A stretch of DNA of 64,000 nt from Trebonia sp963822615 (GCA_963822615.1 CAWGIM010000031.1:49492-113491); one strand, 5' to 3'. Positions 48,255-56,839 are shown, numbered from the stretch's first letter. The notes: generated by a model not told the origin, from the sequence alone. Numbers and translations: made by a program.

Positions 48255-48958
48255 GTGAGCCAGCGGCGCAGGCGGTAACTCAGGGCGCAGAGCAGGCGGC
48301 GGCACGGGGCGGGCGCCCCCGGGTGGTGCTGGTCGACGATCACGGCCTGTTCCGCTCCGGGGTGCGGTCCGAGCTTGGCAGCCGGGTCGAGGTGGTGGGC
48401 GAGGCCGGGGACGTCGGGCCGGCCGTCGAGCTGATCGGCCAGCTGCTGCCCGACGTGGTGCTGCTCGACGTGCACCTGCCCGGCGGCGGCGGGCAGGCCG
48501 TGATCACCGAGGTGAAGAAGGCGCACCCGGAGGTCAAGTTCCTCGCGCTGTCCGCCTCGGACGCGCCGGAGGACGTGATCGCGGTGATCAGGGCGGGTGC
48601 CCGCGGCTACGTCACCAAGACGATCTCCACCGCCGACCTGGCCGACGCGATCAGCCGGGTGGCCGGCGGCGACGCGGTGTTCTCGCACCGGCTGGCCGGC
48701 TTCGTGCTCGACGCCTTCGCCGCGGCGCCCGCGCCGGACGGGGTCAAGCCGTCCTTCGACCCGGAGCTGGACCAGCTCACCACCAGGGAGCGGGAAGTGC
48801 TGCGGCTGATCGCCCAGGGCTACACCTACAAGGAGATCGCCCGGGAGCTGTTCATCTCCGGCAAGACGGTGGAAAGCCACGTCTCCTCGGTGCTGCGCAA
48901 GCTGCAGCTCTCCTCCCGGCACCAGCTCACCCGCTGGGCGGCCGAGCGCAGGCTGTGA
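48251..48958 (+). CDS. LuxR/NarL-family response regulator
   Basis: A 235-residue regulator paired with the upstream PspC kinase. The receiver has VVLVDDHGLFR, phospho-acceptor Asp in VVLLDVHLPGG (about residue 76), a Ser in place of the usual Thr in LALSAS and Lys in GYVTKTIS. The C-terminal LuxR helix-turn-helix is LTTREREVLRLIAQGYTYKEIARELFISGKTVESHVSSVLRKLQ. Start codon overlaps the kinase stop by four bases. Likely targets are the divergent PspC/DUF1707 genes, by analogy with neighbouring arrangement. Confidence 0.95.
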   Translation: MSEPAAQAVTQGAEQAAARGGRPRVVLVDDHGLFRSGVRSELGSRVEVVGEAGDVGPAVELIGQLLPDVVLLDVHLPGGGGQAVITEVKKAHPEVKFLALSASDAPEDVIAVIRAGARGYVTKTISTADLADAISRVAGGDAVFSHRLAGFVLDAFAAAPAPDGVKPSFDPELDQLTTREREVLRLIAQGYTYKEIARELFISGKTVESHVSSVLRKLQLSSRHQLTRWAAERRL

Positions 48959-48962
48959 CCCG

Positions 48963-49748
48963 CTAGCGGTCGCGTCCCCAGACCCGGTCCTGGTCGGTCA
49001 AAACCGCTAGCCGGGCCGCGACCTGCTCGCGGTCGCCGTCGTCGCGGTGGCGGATCGACTCGATCAGCGCGGTGGCGTGCGCCCGGACGTGGGCGCGCCA
49101 GGCCCTGGTGGCGGTGATGGAGGCGGACACGGCGGGCGGCTCGATCGCCATGACCTGGCCCGCGTAGCGCTCAAGCAGCGTGCCGAGCGGGCCGCGGGAG
49201 CCGCGGACGTGCAGCGCGACGACCTTCTGGAGGTCAAGCAGGCGCTCGGTGTCCGGTGAGGCGATTACCCGGCGCGGCAGCTCCCAGGCCGAGCTGGTCA
49301 GCCAGCGGGGGTTGGCCGAGCCGTCAGGGTTGAGGGCCGGCACGATGTAGGCGGTGCGCGCGCCCGGCGCGCGCTGCCAGGCGCGCAGCTCGTCGCGGCG
49401 CAGTGAGGCGAACGCGCGGCTGTCCAGCTGGAGCTGGTGCTTGGCCCACAGGTACTCCTCGAGGAAGCGGGCGTTCTGCGGCCAGCCGAGCTCGTCGAGC
49501 GCGCTGAGGACGACCTCCCTGATCGGCGGACCCGGCTGGGCCGCCCGCAGGCCGGCGCTGGCGGTGCGCCGCAGCTCGCCGATCAGCTCCGCGCGCCGCT
49601 GGTCGAGGCGGCCGAGCATGGCGGCCTGGGCGACCAGCTCGGCCACTGGGACGTCGCCGTCGCGCGCGTCCTGCGCGAGCTGGCGGGCCAGCCGGAGGGT
49701 TTCGTCGAGCGCGTCGGCCAGGTCGTCACGCACCGCAGTCAGGCTCAC
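48963..49748 (-). CDS. Conserved hypothetical protein
   Basis: A 261-residue soluble protein without recognised domain. The N-terminal half is helical and possibly coiled (DDLADALDETLRLARQLAQDARDGDVPVAELVAQAAMLGRLDQRRAELIGELRR). The centre has SALDELGWPQNARFLEEYLWAKHQLQLDSRAFASLRRDELRAW, which looks like a winged-helix-type region. The start GTG at 49748 is placed by TACAGT six bases upstream. It is divergent from the NYN nuclease gene and its gene ends four bases from the response regulator gene. Confidence 0.65.
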   Translation of the reverse strand: MSLTAVRDDLADALDETLRLARQLAQDARDGDVPVAELVAQAAMLGRLDQRRAELIGELRRTASAGLRAAQPGPPIREVVLSALDELGWPQNARFLEEYLWAKHQLQLDSRAFASLRRDELRAWQRAPGARTAYIVPALNPDGSANPRWLTSSAWELPRRVIASPDTERLLDLQKVVALHVRGSRGPLGTLLERYAGQVMAIEPPAVSASITATRAWRAHVRAHATALIESIRHRDDGDREQVAARLAVLTDQDRVWGRDR

Positions 49749-49760
49749 ACCGGGACTGTA
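49749..49760 (-). promoter_or_regulatory. Leaderless -10 box of the hypothetical gene
   Basis: On the minus strand TACAGT (49760-49755) is followed by six bases and the GTG at 49748. Confidence 0.55.
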
Positions 49761-49877
49761 CCCGCATCCATGCGACCTATCCATGGCCGCCATGCGGTTG
49801 GCGCATGGATTAGTTGGGTACCGAAGTAGACCACGGGGGATTGGCAAACAGTGGGGATCGCCTGGGAGGTGCCTGTC

Positions 49878-50390
49878 ATGTCAGTGACGCCAGCGACTTC
49901 GGTCAAGGTACGACGGCTCCGTCAGACTAGCTTCCGATGGCGGTTCCCCGAACGCGCGCTGCACGTGGTTGACATCGAGAACCTGGCGGGCGCCGCGGTG
50001 CCCAGCCTGGCCCTGGTGGCCGAGGTTCAGCTGCGCTACTTCGCGCGCCTCGACCTGGGGGCCGACGACCAGGTGGTGATGGCCGCCAGCCACATCGCGC
50101 TGCTGGACGCGGCCCGGGGCTGGCCGCACGCACGGTACCGGGTGCGGTCCGGCAAGGACGGGGCCGACCTGGAGCTGCTCGACGTGCTCGACCACGAGAA
50201 CGTCGCCTCCCGGTTCAGCCACGTGGTGATCGGCTCGGGTGACGGCATCTTCGGCCGCTCGGCCGCCGCACTGGCCGCCCGCGGCGTGCGGGTGACGGTG
50301 GTGAGCCGCCAGCGCAGCCTGGCCCCGGGCCTCGCCCGGGCGGCCGGCTCGGTGATCTACCTGGACCAGCCGCTGGCGGCGGCCGCCTAG
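49878..50390 (+). CDS. NYN-domain (PIN-like) nuclease
   Basis: A 170-residue protein with a PIN-like NYN domain, a fold of metal-dependent ribonucleases. The acidic residues fall in ALHVVDIENLAG, RVRSGKDGADLELLDVL and VVIGSGDGIFGRSAAALAARGVRVTVV, the three family blocks. It has no extra domain. Substrates in actinobacteria are unknown; RNA processing is a family-based inference. The ATG at 49878 follows a GGGAGGTG site. Confidence 0.82.
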   Translation: MSVTPATSVKVRRLRQTSFRWRFPERALHVVDIENLAGAAVPSLALVAEVQLRYFARLDLGADDQVVMAASHIALLDAARGWPHARYRVRSGKDGADLELLDVLDHENVASRFSHVVIGSGDGIFGRSAAALAARGVRVTVVSRQRSLAPGLARAAGSVIYLDQPLAAAA

Positions 50391-50432
50391 CGGGCCGCCC
50401 GGGCCGGTACAGCATCGCCCGGGCGGGCCCGG

Positions 50433-51485
50433 TTACGGGCGGATCGCGCCGTCCGCGCTGTCCGCGTACCAAGAGGTGGACTCGGGAATCTCCTCCACTA
50501 CCGCGCCGGTGTGCGGTGCGTCGATGATGTTGCCGTTGCCGACGTAGATCGCGACGTGGCTTTCCCCGTTGTACTCGATCAGGTCGCCCGGCTGCAGGTC
50601 GGACATGGGCACCTGGGGCAGCGCCGACCACTGCTCGTAGGTGGTCCGGGGGATGGACACCCCGGCCGCCGCCCAGGCGGCCTGCACCAGGCCGGAGCAG
50701 TCATAGGAGTCCGGCCCGGTGGCGCCGTACACGTACGGCTTTCCGAGCTGGGCGAACGCGAACGCGACGGCCTGGCCAGCCTGGGTCGACGTGGAGCCGG
50801 TGTAGGCGACCGGCGTGGTGGTCACGGTCGGCGAGGACGCGCCGCCGCCGCCGACGGTGGCCGCCGCCACCTCGGCCTGCTGCTCCGAGGTCAGGCTGTC
50901 GAGCAGCGACGTCTGGGTGTCAAGGAGCTTGGTGATGGACTTCTTCTGCGTCGCGTACTGCGCCGTGAGCTGGGCGACGCCTTCCTCCGTGTGCTGCCGC
51001 TGGTCCTTGATGGTGGACAGCTCGGTGGCGGTGGTGAGGAGCTGCTGCGCCTGCAGGTTGTGGGTGCCCTCGACCTGCAGCAGCAGGGAGGCCTGGCCCA
51101 GCACCGCGGACGGGTCGCCCGAGGTGAGCAGCCCGAGGACGGACGACTGGCCGCCGTTCTCGTAGGCGCCCACCGCGACCGAGGTGAGGGCCCCCCTGGC
51201 CTGGGTGTACTGCGCCTGGGCGCGGTCGTACTGCTTGGTCACCTGGGCCAGCCGGGCCTTGGCGGCGGAGAGCTGCTGGCCCGCGGCGTCGTACTCCTGG
51301 CCGACTTTGTCGACCTGCCCCTGGAGGCTGTTCACCTTCGCCTTCACCTGGGAGATGGTCGGCTTGGGGGCGGCGCCCGCCCCGCTGGCGCCGGCGTAGA
51401 GGGAAAGTCCGGTCGCGGCCGCGAGCACGGTTGCCAAGACCGCGGCGCGCCGCATCCGGGCTCGACTGGCAAATCGCTTGGCCAC
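50433..51485 (-). CDS. NlpC/P60 peptidoglycan hydrolase
   Basis: A 350-residue secreted cell-wall endopeptidase, RipA-like. A signal peptide (AAVLATVLAAATGLSLYAGASGAGA, cleaved near residue 38) is followed by a long coiled coil (about 45-215; ISQVKAKVNSLQGQVDKVGQEYDAAGQQLSAAKARL), a Gly/Thr linker and the NlpC/P60 domain. The catalytic Cys is in YDCSGLVQ (about 262), His in SHVAIYVG (about 309) and the third residue in DAPHTG. It cleaves D-Glu-DAP bonds in stem peptides and usually acts in cell separation. The GTG start has GGAG ten bases upstream, preceded by a leader hairpin. Confidence 0.93.
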   Translation of the reverse strand: MAKRFASRARMRRAAVLATVLAAATGLSLYAGASGAGAAPKPTISQVKAKVNSLQGQVDKVGQEYDAAGQQLSAAKARLAQVTKQYDRAQAQYTQARGALTSVAVGAYENGGQSSVLGLLTSGDPSAVLGQASLLLQVEGTHNLQAQQLLTTATELSTIKDQRQHTEEGVAQLTAQYATQKKSITKLLDTQTSLLDSLTSEQQAEVAAATVGGGGASSPTVTTTPVAYTGSTSTQAGQAVAFAFAQLGKPYVYGATGPDSYDCSGLVQAAWAAAGVSIPRTTYEQWSALPQVPMSDLQPGDLIEYNGESHVAIYVGNGNIIDAPHTGAVVEEIPESTSWYADSADGAIRP

Positions 51486-51509
51486 TACGTTTCACTCCGT
51501 TCTCCGTGA

Positions 51510-51531
51510 CCTCCGGCAAAACTGCCGGAGG
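51510..51531 (-). other. Leader hairpin of the NlpC/P60 gene
   Basis: CCTCCGGCA-AAAC-TGCCGGAGG is a perfect 9-bp stem about 25 bases before the GTG start. A promoter TTGAGA, 18-bp spacer, TACCGT lies upstream on the minus strand, so the hairpin should be in the mRNA leader next to the ribosome binding site. Confidence 0.6.
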
Positions 51532-51705
51532 CCGTGGAACACGGTAGTGAAGGTTACGGACGTGTCTCAACCACTTCGCGAAAACCTCACGAAAGTATTA
51601 CAGATTCACACTGGTCAATACGGGTCCGTGTAGTACGTCCCGTTACTGTCGGAAGTCGACGGTTTTAGGCGCAGCACGCACCCGTTCGGGCTGAATGTCT
51701 GGTCT

Positions 51706-52710
51706 TTACGGGGTCACCGAGGGGCCGTGCCAGTGGCGGGACTGGGTGGACTGCCAGACGACCGGGCCCTCGCGGCCGTCGAAGCCCTGCGTCTCGCGCA
51801 CCACGTACAGCGGCCGGCCCTTCGCCTCGTCGTAGATCCGGCCGACGTACAGCCCGACCATGCCCATCACGATGAGCTGGATGCCGCTGAAGAAGGTGAC
51901 CGCGAACAGCAGCGACGCGTAGCCGGGGACCAGCGAGACGCCCGCCAGCTTCAGTGCGATCGCCACCACCCCGTAGATCAGCGCGGCGAAGGCGATGAAC
52001 ACCCCGGCGCCGAGCGCCAGCCGCAGCGGCGCGGTGGAGAAGCCCATGATCCCGTTGGAGGCGAGCTTCACCATCTTGCGCAGCGTGTAGTGGGTGGTGC
52101 CGACCGCCCGTTCCTCGCGGACGTAGGGCACCGGTGCCTGGCGGAAGCCGACCCAGGAGAACATGCCGCGGACGTAGCGGTTGCTCTCCCGCATCTGCAG
52201 GAAGGCGTCCAGCGCCTTGCGGTCGACCAGCCGGAAGTCGCCCACGTCGACCGGGGTCTCGACCTCGGCGATGCGGTGCAGCAGCCCGTAGAACATGGAG
52301 GCGGTGGCGGTCTTGAACAGCCGCTCGCCCTCCCGGTGCTGGCGCAGGCCGTAGACGATCTCGTACCCCTCCTGCCACTTCTTGGCCATCTCCAGGATGA
52401 CGTGCGGCGGGTCCTGCAGGTCGGCGTCCATGATGATCACGGCGTCGCCGGAGGCGGCGTCCATCCCGGCGGTGATGGCCTGCTGGTGGCCGAAGTTGCG
52501 GGAGAACTGGATCAGCTTGAACCGCGGGTCGTCGGCGGTGACCGCTGTCACCAGCGCGTACGTGGCGTCCTGGCTGCCGTCGTCGACCATGACGACCTCG
52601 GCCGGCCCGTCGAGCTCGCTCATGATCTGCTGCAGCCGCTCGACCAGCAGGGAGATGATCCCTTCCTCGTTGTAGAGCGGGATCACAATGGAGTACTTAA
52701 TCGATTCCAT
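51706..52710 (-). CDS. Family 2 glycosyltransferase (polyprenyl-phosphate sugar type)
   Basis: A 334-residue membrane GT2 enzyme of the DPM/GtrB/ArnC group, which attaches sugars to polyprenyl phosphate. The catalytic domain has YSIVIPLYNEEGII, VVMVDDGSQDAT, the metal-binding IIMDADLQDPP and a GDFRLVDRKALDAF acceptor region. Two C-terminal membrane helices follow (LALGAGVFIAFAALIYGVVAIAL and LLFAVTFFSGIQLIVMGMVGLYVG). It probably supplies the lipid-linked sugar used by the GT-C-like protein at 53675, and is divergent from the methyltransferase gene. ATG preceded by GGAGAAA. Confidence 0.92.
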   Translation of the reverse strand: MESIKYSIVIPLYNEEGIISLLVERLQQIMSELDGPAEVVMVDDGSQDATYALVTAVTADDPRFKLIQFSRNFGHQQAITAGMDAASGDAVIIMDADLQDPPHVILEMAKKWQEGYEIVYGLRQHREGERLFKTATASMFYGLLHRIAEVETPVDVGDFRLVDRKALDAFLQMRESNRYVRGMFSWVGFRQAPVPYVREERAVGTTHYTLRKMVKLASNGIMGFSTAPLRLALGAGVFIAFAALIYGVVAIALKLAGVSLVPGYASLLFAVTFFSGIQLIVMGMVGLYVGRIYDEAKGRPLYVVRETQGFDGREGPVVWQSTQSRHWHGPSVTP

Positions 52711-52854
52711 GGGTTTCTCCGCCTTCCCGCGACCGCAGAGACGGCGGGTAGGTAGCGTAAAGTATTGTATCGTCTACAAGCTGTGACATGGGATGCAGCC
52801 TGTCATGTGTGGTGGGGAGGATCATGCCGGATTCGCTCTGGATGCCGTCCGAAC

Positions 52855-52881
52855 ACCACGTGCTACTGCTTAGCACGTGGT
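52855..52881 (+). promoter_or_regulatory. 11-bp inverted repeat before the methyltransferase gene
   Basis: ACCACGTGCTA-CTGCT-TAGCACGTGGT is a perfect inverted repeat ending 13 bases before the ATG at 52895. It overlaps an alternative GTG (52877) and the likely promoter, so it may be an operator or an mRNA hairpin. Confidence 0.7.
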
Positions 52882-52894
52882 AGAAGTTATCGCC

Positions 52895-53590
52895 ATGGAA
52901 GCAGCCGAGTTGAGAACTCTCGTTGAGGTTGAGGACAGGCACTGGTGGTACTGGGAGCGCCGGAACATCCTCGCCCGCGAACTGCGCCGCATGACCGCAC
53001 CCGGGCTCGCGCTTGACATCGGCGCGGCCGGCGGCGGCAACACGAGGGTACTGCGTTCGTTCGGGTGGCGGCCGATGGCTCTGGAATACGCGCCGACGGC
53101 TGCCCTCATCGCCCGCGAGCGCGGCCTGGACGTGCTCCGCGGCGACGCCAGGGAGATCCCGGTCCGCACCGGGGCGCTCGACCTGGTGACCGCATTCGAC
53201 GTGCTCGAGCACATCGAGGAAGACTACCTGGCGACGGCGGAGATCACCCGCGTGCTGCGGCCCGGCGGCACCGCGCTGATCGCGGTGCCGGCCGACATGG
53301 CCCTCTGGTCCGCCCACGACGTAGCCGTCGATCATGTCCGCCGCTACTCGCGGGAGACGCTGACCAGCGTCATCACCAAGGGCGGGCTGGTAATCGAGGA
53401 CCTGTGGAGCTGGAACGTGCTGCTGCGGCCGCTGGCCGCGATGCGCCGCAAGTCGTCCAGCGGCAGCGACCTTGATAACGTGAACCCGATCGTGAACACC
53501 GCGCTGAAGGGCGTCATCGTCGCCGAGCGGTACCTGCCGGTGCGGTCGATGCCGGGAGTCACCCTGTTCTTGCGCGCGCGCCGTCCCTGA
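52895..53590 (+). CDS. Class I SAM-dependent methyltransferase
   Basis: A 231-residue methyltransferase. N-terminal EDRHWWYWERRNIL is typical of glycan/lipid-linked methyltransferases. The SAM-binding motif I is LALDIGAAGGGNTRVLRSFG (about residues 38-57), motif II LDVLRGDAREIPV, and motif post-II DLVTAFDVLEHIEEDYLATAEITRVLRPGG. The FDVLEHI signature belongs to the UbiE/Methyltransf_11 group. Its position between a polyprenyl sugar transferase and a large membrane glycosyltransferase-like protein suggests a cell-surface glycan substrate. The start is placed after the dyad. Confidence 0.88.
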   Translation: MEAAELRTLVEVEDRHWWYWERRNILARELRRMTAPGLALDIGAAGGGNTRVLRSFGWRPMALEYAPTAALIARERGLDVLRGDAREIPVRTGALDLVTAFDVLEHIEEDYLATAEITRVLRPGGTALIAVPADMALWSAHDVAVDHVRRYSRETLTSVITKGGLVIEDLWSWNVLLRPLAAMRRKSSSGSDLDNVNPIVNTALKGVIVAERYLPVRSMPGVTLFLRARRP

Positions 53591-53660
53591 TCGCCCGGTC
53601 CGGGCTGGTGCCGAAAGTTAAGGTTCTTCCGTGGCCGGCCCCCTGGTCACCGCTGAAAGG

Positions 53661-53674
53661 TAAGGTCTTTGCTC
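53661..53674 (+). promoter_or_regulatory. Leaderless -10 box of the GT-C-like gene
   Basis: TAAGGT (53661-53666) is followed by eight bases and GTG at 53675. A similar TAAGGTTCTT stretch lies some 40 bases upstream. Confidence 0.45.
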
Positions 53675-55468
53675 GTGAGGTGGGCGACGCTCGCGATTCG
53701 CGCAGGGGGAGACGCGGACGCCACTGATACCGAGACGGCGGAGCCGCGCCGCTGGCCGCCGCACCCTGCCTGGCAGGGGCTGATCGCGCTCGCGATCTAC
53801 CTGGTTGTCTTCATCCTCGGGTTCTGCCTGTCGCTGATCTCCAACCTGGACCGGCCGGTGGTCGGCCAGGTCGAGGTCGACCCCAACTTCTACGTGTGGG
53901 CCTGGCGCTGGTGGATCTACGCGGCGGAGCACTTCGTCAACCCGCTTTACTCCCACCAGATCGGGGCACCGGGCGGCTACAACCTCGCCTGGGCGACCAC
54001 CTCGCCGCCGGTGGCCCTGCTGATGGCGCCGGTTACCGTGCTGTTCGGCTCGTCGATGTCGTTCAACCTGACGCTGGTGCTCGCGCCGCCGACGGCCGCC
54101 TGGGCCGCCTTCGTGCTCGCCCGCCGGGTGACCGGCCGGTTCTGGGCGTCGCTGCCGGCCGGCGCCATCTTCGGCTTCAACGTCTACATGCTGCAGCACT
54201 CCGTGTCGGGCCAGCCGAACCTGACGGTGACCCTGATGCTGCCGCTGATCGCCTACCTGATGGTGCTGTGGTGGGAGGGGGCGCTGGGCCGGACCGGCTA
54301 CCTGGTCTGGATGACGATCGCGATCGCGCTTGAGTTCTACATCTTCATCGAGGCGTTCGCCGAGATGAGCCTGCTCTGGGTGTTCGGTGTTCTCATCGGC
54401 CTGGCGGTGGCCGGCAGCGCCGAGGCCCGCCGCAAGGTCTTTCAGCTGGTAGTGCACACCGCCATTGCCTTCGTCGCCGCGATGGTGCTGGCGGCGCCGT
54501 ACCTGATCTACGCGCTGCGGCACCAGCCGACGTCGTTTACCCGGCAGCAGCCGCACTTCTCGCTTGACCTGGCCGGCCTGGTGCTGCCGCGCAAGGACCG
54601 CCTGCTGGGGATGACCTGGTGGGGGCCCTCGGCCGCCCACGTGCTGGCCAACACCGCTTACCTGGGCATACCGCTGCTGCTTGTGCTGGTCGCGCTGGGG
54701 ATCACCGGCTGGCGGTCAAGCCGCCTGGTCAGGCTGCTGGTGGTCGGGTTCGTGGTGATCATCGCGCTCGCGGCCGGGCCCAACCTGATCATTGACGGCA
54801 AGCAGCTGTTCGCGCTGCCCTGGGGCGGCATCTGGAGCGCTCCGATCTTCAAGAGCGCCGAGCCGATCCGGTTCATCGACTTCGCCTACCTGCTGCTGGC
54901 GCTGGCCCTGTCGCTGCTGCTCGCCCAGGTGACCGCGAGCCTGCTGGGGCGGGCGTGGCGCTGGGCCCTGGGCGCGGTCGCGCTCGCCGCCATGTTCGCC
55001 AACCTGCCCACCTTCGCCCCGGTGGTGACGGTGCCGACGCTCATCCACTGGAAGCCGGCCACCGCGCTGCAGCCGACCAACGACGTCCCCGCGTTCTTCG
55101 CCACCGACACCTACCAGAAGTACATCCGCCCGGGGGAGACCATCGTGGTCGTCTCGCACCGCGGCAACGCCGGCATGCTGTTCCAGGCCTACACCGGGTT
55201 CTACTTCAAGATCGGCGGCGGCTTCATCAACGCGTCGCTGACCAGCACCGATGCCCTCCCGTCGGCGGTTTCGGCCATGTTCTACCCGACCAGGGCGCGC
55301 GGCCAGGCGTTCGAGGCTTACGTCCGCTCCGCCCACATCGGCGCCATCGTCGTCGAGCGCGCCTGGTCGGAGAAGCGCATGTACAACTTCGGTAACCTCG
55401 GCATGAAGGCCACCACCGTCGGCGGGGTGACGATCTACAGCACCGCCCACATGAAGAGGATCGGCTAG
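53675..55468 (+). CDS. Large membrane protein, GT-C glycosyltransferase-like
   Basis: A 597-residue polytopic membrane protein with about 11-12 helices and a soluble C-terminal domain of some 150 residues. An Asp-containing first loop (ISNLDRPVVGQVEVDPNFYVWAWRWW) sits where GT-C enzymes have their catalytic DxD/DE region, and QIGAPGGYNLAW fits the polyprenyl-sugar transferase pattern. The whole is of the GT-C/YfhO-like type that uses lipid-linked sugars. With the GT2 and methyltransferase genes it suggests a surface glycan pathway. Its last codons (VTIYSTAHMKRI) are duplicated after the island at 57526, and a hairpin covers its stop. Confidence 0.8.
   Translation: MRWATLAIRAGGDADATDTETAEPRRWPPHPAWQGLIALAIYLVVFILGFCLSLISNLDRPVVGQVEVDPNFYVWAWRWWIYAAEHFVNPLYSHQIGAPGGYNLAWATTSPPVALLMAPVTVLFGSSMSFNLTLVLAPPTAAWAAFVLARRVTGRFWASLPAGAIFGFNVYMLQHSVSGQPNLTVTLMLPLIAYLMVLWWEGALGRTGYLVWMTIAIALEFYIFIEAFAEMSLLWVFGVLIGLAVAGSAEARRKVFQLVVHTAIAFVAAMVLAAPYLIYALRHQPTSFTRQQPHFSLDLAGLVLPRKDRLLGMTWWGPSAAHVLANTAYLGIPLLLVLVALGITGWRSSRLVRLLVVGFVVIIALAAGPNLIIDGKQLFALPWGGIWSAPIFKSAEPIRFIDFAYLLLALALSLLLAQVTASLLGRAWRWALGAVALAAMFANLPTFAPVVTVPTLIHWKPATALQPTNDVPAFFATDTYQKYIRPGETIVVVSHRGNAGMLFQAYTGFYFKIGGGFINASLTSTDALPSAVSAMFYPTRARGQAFEAYVRSAHIGAIVVERAWSEKRMYNFGNLGMKATTVGGVTIYSTAHMKRIG
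55433..55463 (+). repeat. Left island-flanking repeat (31 bp)
   Basis: These 31 bases, coding for the C-terminal residues IYSTAHMKRI of the membrane protein, are identical to 57526-57556. Similarity extends 20 bases further upstream with differences at third codon positions. Confidence 0.92.
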
Positions 55469-55499
55469 CCGGCCGTGCGTGGCCGGCTAGCCGATCCTC
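55456..55499. terminator. 19-bp stem hairpin at the end of the GT-C-like gene
   Basis: Bases 55456-55474 are the exact reverse complement of 55481-55499 with loop GTGCGT. The stem contains the stop codon and lies between the membrane-protein gene and the convergent DUF397 gene, so it can act as a bidirectional U-less terminator. Confidence 0.8.
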
Positions 55500-55520
55500 G
55501 GACTGCTACGGGAGAGCGGC

Positions 55521-55730
55521 TCAAACCTTGTTGCTGTCCATTTCGCCGTCTTTTATCCGGCCGACAAAAACTTGCCAAACTGGACCTCTGAACATCAAGA
55601 GCGACTCGAGGTTTCCCTTGCTGTCGCGAGTGGCGACGAGCTGAGGCGATTTCAAAGCAACCTCAACGCAATTCCCCGTTCCTCCGCTATAGCTGCTAGC
55701 TCGCCAAATCTGGCCATTTGATTCATCCAC
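55521..55730 (-). CDS. DUF397 small protein
   Basis: A 69-residue protein of the DUF397 family: IWRASSYSGGTGNCVEVALKSPQLVATRDSKGNLESLLMFRGPVWQVFVGRIKDGE matches the W-x-SSYSGG-x-G-NCVEVA core. Such proteins pair with XRE/DUF5753 regulators in filamentous actinobacteria (for example next to whiJ) and probably modulate them. The GTG at 55730 has AGAGG ten bases upstream; a longer TTG start would overlap the regulator gene. It follows the regulator gene on the same strand. Codon use is visibly less GC-rich than in neighbouring genes. Confidence 0.9.
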   Translation of the reverse strand: MDESNGQIWRASSYSGGTGNCVEVALKSPQLVATRDSKGNLESLLMFRGPVWQVFVGRIKDGEMDSNKV

Positions 55731-55755
55731 GACTTTATTTCCTCTGGGCTTGCTT

Positions 55756-56610
55756 CTAGATGCTTTCGCTTGCGATTTGATTGATGAATTCAACCGACTC
55801 GTCCGGCCCGAGTGCCAGGGATCGCAGGTGGTCGAAAACCAGGCTGTATTGGTAGACTTCGCGCTCGTCCTCGACGAAGAGATCGCTCGTCATGTTCTCT
55901 AGGTATACTACCTCGGGTGCATTTTCTTCTGGGAACTGGACGATAACAAATCCGCCCTGCATTGCGAGGTGCGACCCCATGGCGAAGGGGAGGACCTGAA
56001 TTGTAATGTTCGGCCGCCCGGCCGCCTCTGCCAGGTAGGAGACTTGCTCTCTCATCACCGCAGCCCCCCCGACCTGTCGTCGAAGCGTCGCCTCATCTAG
56101 GACCGCCGTAAATTCGAGAGGGTTTTCTCGTGTCAAGACGCCTTGCTGCGTAATGCGGACCTGGACGCGTCGTTCGACCTCCCCCGGCGGAATGATCACG
56201 GATCCGGTCTGGATGATTTCTTGTGCATAATTCCTGGTCTGCAGTAGTCCGGGGATTATAGTCGAGGCATAAAAGCGCTCAGCCTCCGCGTCGTCTTCCA
56301 AGGCGATAAGCGTCGAATATCCTTGCCTCAACGTATCGTTGTAAGCGTCCCACCATCCGCGCTGTCTTGCTGACCGGCCGAGCGAGAGAAGGTGCTCGCG
56401 CCTTGATCCGACGACTTGATACAGGTCGAGCAAGAGTCGGAGATCGGCCGGGGAGACTGCTGTCCGACCATTTTCGATTCGGGAAACCTTCGATGCCGAC
56501 CAGTCCAGGCGGGTGGCCGTTTCGGCGCCTGTTAGCAGGGCGGCCTCACGCAGTCGCCGTAGCTCCGCTGCTAGCTGGCGGGCGCGCACTGACGGGTGTG
56601 CCCCAGGCAT
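55756..56610 (-). CDS. XRE/DUF5753 (WhiJ-like) transcriptional regulator
   Basis: A 284-residue regulator. The N-terminal helix-turn-helix is LRRLREAALLTGAETATRLDWSASKVSRIENGRTAVSPADLRLLLDLY. The C-terminal DUF5753 domain has ERFYASTIIPGLLQTRNYAQEII, ERRVQVRITQQGVLTRENPLEFTAVLDEATLRRQVGG and the end region SLVFDHLRSLALGPDES. It is typical of WhiJ-like regulators that work with DUF397 proteins in development or toxin-antitoxin-like modules. The ATG at 56610 follows AGGAGG. It diverges from the cyclase-like gene over a region with dyads, and lies in the AT-richer island. Confidence 0.93.
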   Translation of the reverse strand: MPGAHPSVRARQLAAELRRLREAALLTGAETATRLDWSASKVSRIENGRTAVSPADLRLLLDLYQVVGSRREHLLSLGRSARQRGWWDAYNDTLRQGYSTLIALEDDAEAERFYASTIIPGLLQTRNYAQEIIQTGSVIIPPGEVERRVQVRITQQGVLTRENPLEFTAVLDEATLRRQVGGAAVMREQVSYLAEAAGRPNITIQVLPFAMGSHLAMQGGFVIVQFPEENAPEVVYLENMTSDLFVEDEREVYQYSLVFDHLRSLALGPDESVEFINQIASESI

Positions 56611-56703
56611 CTGGCTGGTCCTCCTGCGGGTCCTGCTGGTGTAAAACGAGTTGCCTGCGGCGCTACGTGACCATGTTACACGATTTCCACCGCGGCTTGT
56701 GAC

Positions 56704-56746
56704 GTGCAAGCTTGCATGATTCTATGCGCAATGGCAATCTTGCATA
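56704..56746. promoter_or_regulatory. Operator region between XRE and cyclase-like genes
   Basis: TGCAAGCTTGCA is a 12-bp palindrome at 56705-56716. It is followed by CTATGC-N14-GCATAG (56722-56747) and two CTTGCAT direct repeats (56711, 56739). This array in a divergent promoter region suits the WhiJ-like regulator. Confidence 0.65.
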
Positions 56747-56839
56747 GTAGTACCCTGCGATGAATCAGGTGGCGAGCACGTGCCCTTCTATGTAGCCGGA
56801 AGCCTGGGGCACTCCAGGGCTAACTGGAGCGGGGCAGGC

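Noticed and set aside
51486..51660. c-di-AMP (ydaO) riboswitch before the NlpC/P60 gene
   Set aside because: Such riboswitches often precede cell-wall hydrolase genes in actinobacteria, but the conserved core sequences were not seen; only one hairpin is present.
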